Positions 58,371-64,000 of a stretch of DNA of 64,000 nucleotides are shown one piece after another. Position numbers and translations under genes: made by a program. Position 1 is the stretch's first letter. Every line of letters starts with the position of its first letter. The notes under the pieces were generated by a model. The model saw only the letters and a list, made by a program, of their open reading frames with translations. It was not told where the DNA came from and searched no databases. Origin of the DNA: Perkinsus olseni (taxonomy: Eukaryota > Perkinsozoa > Perkinsida); NCBI GenBank assembly GCA_013115125.1, contig JABANN010000003.1, positions 124,001-188,000 on the forward strand, given 5' to 3'.

Positions 58371-60769
58371 ATGTCGGATGCCTCTCGATCGCGAGTGGCT
58401 ATGGGAGGGCGGAAGGTGAAAGCGATGGACGATATGCTGGAGGAACTGAAGGAGAAACACAAACGCCAGGTAGTCGGCAGGCGATTTGAAACCTCACTGG
58501 GGGAGAGACCCCGAGTGTTCTCTGGAAGGGTACCCTGAGTTCATGATTCTGTGGTCTAACTCAGCAGTTGCGAGACCACCTTCGTCATATCTTCCCGACT
58601 TCCATTGTTTTCTGAGCCTTGATGACGTCAGGCTGCTCGCCGTGCTGAAGCAAAGCAGCTTGCAGCGAATGCTGAGAGGGTCAATGTTAAAGTGCCTCAT
58701 GAGGTAGACCCTGAGACTGGAGAAGACAATTTAATGATGTATGCTCGACTCGGTGTTGCCCTCGCTCGCCAACTTTATGGACAGGTATATTGATAAGATT
58801 AGCAAGTATGTTGCGAGGCACGGCAGAGAGTTTGAAAAGTGATATTCAGGGAACACAACGGTTGGACATTGGAGCTGCTTTAGGTATCTTGAGACTCTTG
58901 CCAATGAGGGCGACAAGCGACTACAGTTCCTATTGCAACCGCTTGACTCACTAGCTAGTGTCTACTACCGGTGGCGAGTGTGCGCCTATCTCAATGGTGA
59001 CACACAGGTAGTAGAAATCGGCAAAGGAAATCATTTGTAGCCCTCGGTCCATCATAGACGCAATATTCGACGACGCCTTTTATGATTTACGGGCAAGGAC
59101 ACTTATGGGTACCTCCTGGCCGCTCCGAGACAAAGGGTGATGAGAATTCGGAGAACACTGTCAAAACAAACGAGAAGTAGGAGAGAACTGAACGCCTGTT
59201 GAAGCTCCTGTCCGCTGATCCTTTCAGATTTGAATCTACTGTCCTATCGGAGGAAGATCGTACGTACTTGCTGAGGCACCTCTTGCCGAATCTCAGCACC
59301 AAGCGGGGGAGCATCCGAGATGCTATGGTCTGGTGTATTGACAGATCGAGGGCTGCCGACGATTTAATATCCCAGCTTTATCCGAGTGAGTTGATCTAGA
59401 ACTGGCTCGTACCCTAGCTCAGAACTAGTGGGACCCCTTGTCTATCATCCTTTGCCCTCTAGTGCATTATTGGATTTCGTTTTCGCCCGCCCAATCAGTA
59501 TAGATCGCCCAATAATTCTTCGTATCAGATATCTCTCAAGGCTCTGCAACAGCGCTGTCCGAAACACCGCTACGATCCGTCGCATCGGCCTATCTCATTA
59601 ATGATTTGCTGCACAATGCAGGAGCGTCTACCGCGAAAGCTGGCTGGCAGTTTAGATCTGCTCTCGAGAAGATGCTGCCTCCCCTAGCAGCTCAGATTGC
59701 GGAAGGAGGGGTAGGGCTCGGGAATAGGGCTTCGATTAGTGGCTAAGAGTAGATGGCAATTTCTGGGGTCTTCCACGTCCTCAGATCTTCGCCAGTGTGA
59801 GTTGCGTGACACCCTGTGGAAGTTCTTATTTGCTCTTGTGCTGTTCGAGAAGACACCCGAGCTAGTCGAAGCGTGGCGGAGCTGTGCGGCGTCGTGGATA
59901 TCAAGGGAGCTTTTCGACCATCACTTCGTCCGAGGCGTTTTATTGGAGCTTGACGGGCCGCCTAAAGAAGAGGATGAGGAAGTGATTCTCACGGAGAAGG
60001 ACAACGACCAGATTACGGAGTGGAGAGAGTACGACGATTCCCAGCTTGACAAGGTAGTAGCGGAAGATAAATGTATTTCCTATAGAGCTGAAGCCGTACT
60101 TTTTGCTCTGGGTAGGTTTGTGAGACGCACGGGATCTCGGTCCTGAAGCGGAACAAGGATGATAAGTTACTTCAACTGACACGGTGGCTCACGAAGGTTG
60201 CCGGAGACAGACAAGAGCTGGACGGTTTGGACGTTTCTGACGACGATATCTCGGAACTCAGTCACGAGGACGAGGAGATGTCGGACGGGGAACCGTTAGA
60301 GGAGGATGATTCCGAGGCTGTGCCTGACAGCTGGGAGACTCTTGATGACAATCCTGATGAGGACGACGTTGACGGCGAGCCTGTTGAGAGCGCTGAACCA
60401 GCGTCTGCGCTCAGCTTTGGTGTTTCAGCCCCTACGATGGGCCCGAAAATTACAGCGGAGCGAAAGCCGGCCTCCACGGTAGCTACCGTCAACAACGACC
60501 GGGTTCAGGTGGTTGCTGACATATCAAGTTTGATGGTTGAGCTACCAACTCCCAAAGTAGCGCCTGCGAAGCGCCGTGAACGCAGTTGGAGTGAAAGTCG
60601 CCGCAGGAGAGGCCGGAGTCGTAGTGACAGCCGCGACAGAAGACGATCTCGAAGGAGATCAAGATCTCGGGAGAGGAGTCGTCGGCGCCATAGGTCGAAG
60701 CCGAATGTTACGCGTAGCACTAGTCGTGACAGGGCGCGTCATCGAGAACGAGGTCGTCGCCGCGACTGA
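58371..60769 (+). CDS. U2SURP: U2 snRNP-associated SURP protein (U2SURP/SR140) without RRM
   Basis: U2SURP is a U2 snRNP-linked splicing factor. The ATG at 58371 starts MSDASRSRVAMGGRKVKAMD, a charged helix (DDMLEELKEKHKRQ) and RRAEAKQLAANAERVNVKVP. The SURP module follows: SLANFMDRYIDKISKYVARH, GREFEK, LETLANEGDKRLQFLLQP, ASVYYRWRVCAYLNGDT. Next come RTLMGTSWPLRDK and the CID-like domain, with SEEDRTYLLRHLLPNLS, RGSIRDAMVWCIDRSRAADD, SAYLINDLLHNAGAS and LWKFLFALVLFEKTPELVEA. An acidic stretch (DDDISELSHEDEEMSDGEP) leads into an RS domain ending at 60767-60769. Human U2SURP has an RRM before the SURP module; none fits in the exons here, so this form is shorter. Introns are short and consistent in phase. 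Confidence 0.88.
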
Positions 60770-60918
60770 TATTTTGCACAGTTTGTGATAATTTAAACGA
60801 TTTCCCCGCCCCTTATCATGTCGAGTTGAGAAGTGATCGTGCCGAGAGAGCGGCGTCTGTTATCGATGGTAACCCGACATCAGCATTCAACTCAACAGTA
60901 TCGTTCAAAAAAGGATAA

Positions 60919-62200
60919 TCAAGTGCTATGCACGGAGGCGGTGTCCTCTGGATCTTCTGTGATCACAGGGAGACTGCCTGGACTCGGACCACCGGACACA
61001 CGCGCTAGGGCTTGCTGTCTGATTTCTAGAGGTGGCAATGCGGTCGGTTGCCCGAACCTGTTAGATCCACACGGAAACCTAACCCCATTTCGTGGTGACT
61101 TACGCAGCAGCGGCCCATAAGAGTTGATTGGCGGCTGCACCCTTGACACTGTTCAGCTGCCGCATTTCACACACATATTGCCACGAGAAGTACGAGGCAG
61201 TGAAGCTCACCTACAGCAAACAGATGCGATGGCGGGTAGATGCCCGCGTACCGCTGGACTGAGTACGAGCAGCGAGTTAGCCAGCGTGAGGGGGAAGGGG
61301 TTGGGCATGAAGAGCACGGACAGTAGCTGCAGGGCCTGGGCTGAGCCCTGGAGGAAGGCGAAGACTACATACGTCTTGAGCCGATCAGGGTCTGAATGAG
61401 AGTGTCGCGTCATTCCGGCCGATTGTTCACAGACATACTCCTGTCGGGCAATGCATTGACAACGCCGAGGAGGCCAAGCATGCCATTATATATCCCGCTG
61501 TAGAGATCCATCGTGTAGGCTTGGGCCAGGCCTACCCCCACATGCGCCGCCGTCAACGATTGCACCGCTCTCCTGAAGTCACAGCCAATGCTCAATCATT
61601 TGCCCGTTATATCCTAGCGCTCCTCACAGGAGGAACCATGCCCGTGAGTTATCTCTCTGCGTTGGCTCAACCTCACATTCAGGCGCTACTGAGGTTTGAG
61701 CTACAGGCGCCGGCATGGTTCTGAGCATGCTCGGGGGAGGAGGCGGCGCCATGGCCATCACCGCACCTGATGATGACGCTCTCATAGGGACCCCACAACA
61801 GGAGGCTCCGTCCAGCAGGTTCAAGGACGGACCATACGGGCTCAGCGAGCGGTTTGCCCTAGGGCTCTAATGCTCTGTCAGAAAAGCTTTATTCCAAGGT
61901 GGCGTCGAAGGGGATCGGCCTGCCCAGCTTTGACATCGTTGAGCCTTGATCACCACTCCCCGACTAACCTGCAGGAGTCGCCATACGAGTCACCGAGAGC
62001 AACCCCTGTAACATCATCATCGCGGACGTAGCGAGATCTGCGAACCCCTCGATCTCCTCTCCCTTGTCGCGTTCCTGCTGGAAGGTTGTTGACGTCGATA
62101 CTGGTATGAATGTGAGGAAGTCGCAGGTGTTCTTTGGTCGAGATCGGCAGCTGTCCGACACTCCTCGCGAGAGGGGAGCCACGTCGAGAAAATCAAACAT
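60919..62200 (-). CDS. Predicted multi-spanning membrane protein, unrecognised
   Basis: The ATG at 62200 starts MFDFLDVAPLSRGVSDSCRS, then TSTTFQQERDKGEEIEGFAD and ATSAMMMLQGLLSVTRMATP. After introns come LSPYGPSLNLLDGASCCG, a Pro-rich AMAPPPPPSMLRTMPAP, then hydrophobic segments SLTAAHVGVGLAQAYTMDLY, NGMLGLLGVVNALPD, KTYVVFAFLQGSAQALQLLS and PLTLANSLLVLSPA. The tail, polar and Pro-rich (LARVSGGPSPGSLPV), ends at 60919. It looks like a protein with two to four membrane helices and cytosolic ends. I know no matching family. It lies tail to tail with U2SURP and downstream of the ERMP1-like gene. Confidence 0.45.
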
Positions 62201-62431
62201 GATTCGTATTGAGACTGGACCGACTCGGTAACACCGAGCTTGGCGAGTCGCCGCGGAAGCCGGCTTGACAAACTACAACCCAAGACCGAATGAGTGGAGA
62301 AAAAATCGTTTGCTTTTCCAAACATGTTTGGAATATTAAGTGTCTGCGAATAGGTGTTTCAGCGGAAGCCGTGGCTCGAAAAGCCTAAGATCTTTCTTTC
62401 AAAGCCAAATTTCCAGCCAGCCCTCTGTAAG

Positions 62432-64000
62432 TTAGCCCTCCTCAAGACTGAGCAAAAGGTGCGTGTGGCTGCCAGAGAATTGGAGCCTGTCCACATAATC
62501 AGGCAGGGGTTCGACCAAATCGTGAACCTTCGACGTGACATTCTCGAAGCCGAATGAAGACACTTCAACCCTGGGCTTCTCTCCGAGAGCGAATTCCTGG
62601 GGATCCCAGTCGACCTCGACGCGCCACTCAATGCTGTCGTGCTCGCCCCCTTGGTCGAAGTTCAGCCAATGGCAGTTGCAGTCAGCTCTCACTGGAGGAA
62701 GCCTCCCTCTCAAAGAGGGGAACCCGACCAGGCCTTCATGGGGCACTGTCATCACCATGTGCTGCGAGTTCTTCGCGGTAGCAATAATTGTAGTTCGCAC
62801 AACTCCTGTATCCAACTTGACAGGCCTCTCTGCACGTACCACAAAGTCGCTCCAGTTGCCGTGATGCTCAACTTTGACTCGTCTCAGATCCTTAACTACA
62901 GATTGTAGCGGGAAATAGTAGGGCGCCCCGTTACCGTAAACAGCCTCCGTATTCTTGACATCCCACAGCTGTTTCGATGATTTGAAGATATCGCCTGCAA
63001 GTGGTTCGAAATGGTTGACATCGTACGGACACATGTATAGGAAGGACTCATTAGAGTCCACGTGATTAACATGAAAAGTGAACATCCGTTTGGGCCTGTC
63101 GGGGCTGTAGGGGAAAAGATAGTTTCCGCCGAGCACGACGGTGGCCGCCACTGCCATCAAGAACCCCGCGAGCAGCGCCCGCTCGATCTGTAACGTTCCA
63201 CCGATCCTACGAGCGAGAGCAAATGGTATGTCGCCCATTGCAGAGATACAGAGAATGATAGGTGAAAACACGACGAGGCCAACCACGATTTCTGGCGGGA
63301 CCATAGTACCACTGCGAGCTCCGAGGGGCACCTGGCAAGCAGGTCACTATCGTTGTCGCGCGGGCGGATTCTCACCAAGAGATCGAAGGCAGCAGGCATG
63401 AGCTGGAGTGTGACTATAATCGGAATGGTGTATCCTGCTACGAAAGACATAAAATGGCGCCCTGTGTAGACGTATCTGAAGGGAAACAGGTAGTGCCAGT
63501 CGACTCCGCCAAGGCATCTTACATCAGCGGTAAGGTGCACCATAGAAATGACAGATAACTCGATGTTGGCACCAACAAGGTATGGCCCAAACAAATAATG
63601 GCCGCCACAAGACGGCATGTCCAGAATATATCCCCAGGAGAACTCTGAGAAGGAAGTACAACAACGCCTGAGGAAGCGGCGACTTCCACTACCTCGTCGC
63701 TCTTCCCGGCGATACGACGTTTCGCGAAGAAATATCCGGCTACCGCTGGAAACAGAAACAAGGGGACTGTCAGCCAAGTGTGGTTCTGGTAGGCTAGTCT
63801 GTATCCCTTTGGGACGAGGAACATAGCTATCGCGCCGTAGCCTAGTGCTCCGCAAAGCTCCGCGAAGAAGAATGCTCCGATGAGCCATGGTCTCGGCGAG
63901 AGCTGAAAGTAACCATTTCTCAACCCCGTGGTTATGCAGGCAGTTTCTCACCGTCAAATTTGATAAGGACAGCATTAGAACAACAAGGGCAGAAGTGATG
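62432..64000 (-). CDS. ERMP1-like (M28) endoplasmic-reticulum protein, C-terminal part
   Basis: The gene continues beyond the right edge, so only the C-terminal portion is here. Membrane helices: PWLIGAFFFAELCGALGYGA, HTWLTVPLFLFPAVAGYFFA, FMSFVAGYTIPIIVTLQLMP, PEIVVGLVVFSPIILCISAM and LLAGFLMAVAATVVLGG. Then comes FPYSPDRPKRMFTFHVNHV, the junction to the lumenal domain typical of endoplasmic reticulum metallopeptidase 1. The soluble end includes FLYMCPYDVNHFEPL, RRVKVEHHGNWSDFVVR and NCHWLNFDQGGEHDSIEWRV, ending at the stop 62432. The zinc-peptidase domain of the M28 family should lie in the missing N-terminal part, so activity cannot be judged. Introns lie near 63660 and 63330. The region 62201-62431 holds no exon. 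Confidence 0.72.

Noticed and set aside
60262-60720. Minus-strand open frames rich in Ser, Leu and Arg opposite the end of U2SURP.
   Set aside because: They are the antisense of its acidic and RS-rich low-complexity coding sequence.

Overview
The window is a piece of a compact, intron-rich nuclear genome from a flagellated, mitochondriate protist. Most genes are broken by GT-AG introns. Those I could resolve cluster at about 45-60 nt, with a few up to about 160 nt. Base composition is near 50% GC, genes lie on both strands, and intergenic gaps are often only 200-700 bp. Intraflagellar transport, mitochondrial carrier, TM9SF, DEAD-box and spliceosomal genes show it is eukaryotic. An ankyrin-fused NAD-glutamate dehydrogenase and a single-domain voltage-gated channel with EF hands make an alveolate (for example a Perkinsus-like lineage) my best guess. 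That is inference; no rRNA or mitochondrial marker is present to prove it.

Layout. 0-2.5 kb: two unrecognised plus-strand split genes. 2.8-8.8 kb (minus): IFT122 homologue. 9.9-11.4 kb (minus): intronless sugar transporter. 12-13 kb (minus): two-repeat Myb/SANT protein. 14.4-17.9 kb (minus): intronless ankyrin plus NAD-glutamate dehydrogenase. 18.7-21.1 kb (minus): Dbp2/DDX5-type RNA helicase. 21.4-22 kb (minus): unknown acidic protein. 22.1-23.7 kb (minus): one-domain cation channel. 24-26.8 kb (minus): TM9SF. 27.2-30.9 kb (plus): UBP zinc finger + sirtuin + paired zinc knuckles. 31.6-32.6 kb (plus): UPF0014/FetB-like permease. 33-35.5 kb (plus): choline-dehydrogenase-like GMC oxidoreductase. 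36-38.9 kb (plus): two tandem double-PHD genes. 39.4-41.6 kb (plus): SANT protein resembling KNL2/Mis18BP1. 42.6-45.7 kb (minus): ankyrin-TKL kinase. 46.2-47 kb (minus): Gly/Lys-rich protein. 47.4-51.2 kb (minus): protein with about six PHAX RNA-binding-like repeats. 51.6-52.6 kb (plus): mitochondrial carrier. 52.9-54.4 kb (plus): RRM protein. 55.4-57.7 kb (minus): three poorly known genes, one with an EF hand. 58.4-60.8 kb (plus): U2SURP/SR140 splicing factor. 60.9-62.2 kb (minus): membrane protein. 62.4-64 kb (minus): C-terminal part of an ERMP1-like protein running off the window.

Most genes are unrelated housekeeping genes. The stretch 27-41.6 kb holds several chromatin-type genes (sirtuin, two double-PHD genes, SANT protein). 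RNA-biology genes (helicase, PHAX repeat protein, RRM protein, U2SURP) are also frequent. The most unusual items are the multi-PHAX protein and the UBP-Sir2-zinc-knuckle fusion. After those come the tandem double-PHD pair, the one-domain channel with a TLDSW filter, and a U2SURP without its usual RRM. No rRNA, tRNA, CRISPR, LTR element or intact transposon was found. Exon boundaries come from reading frames and splice-site inspection, so spans of split genes are approximate unless stated.
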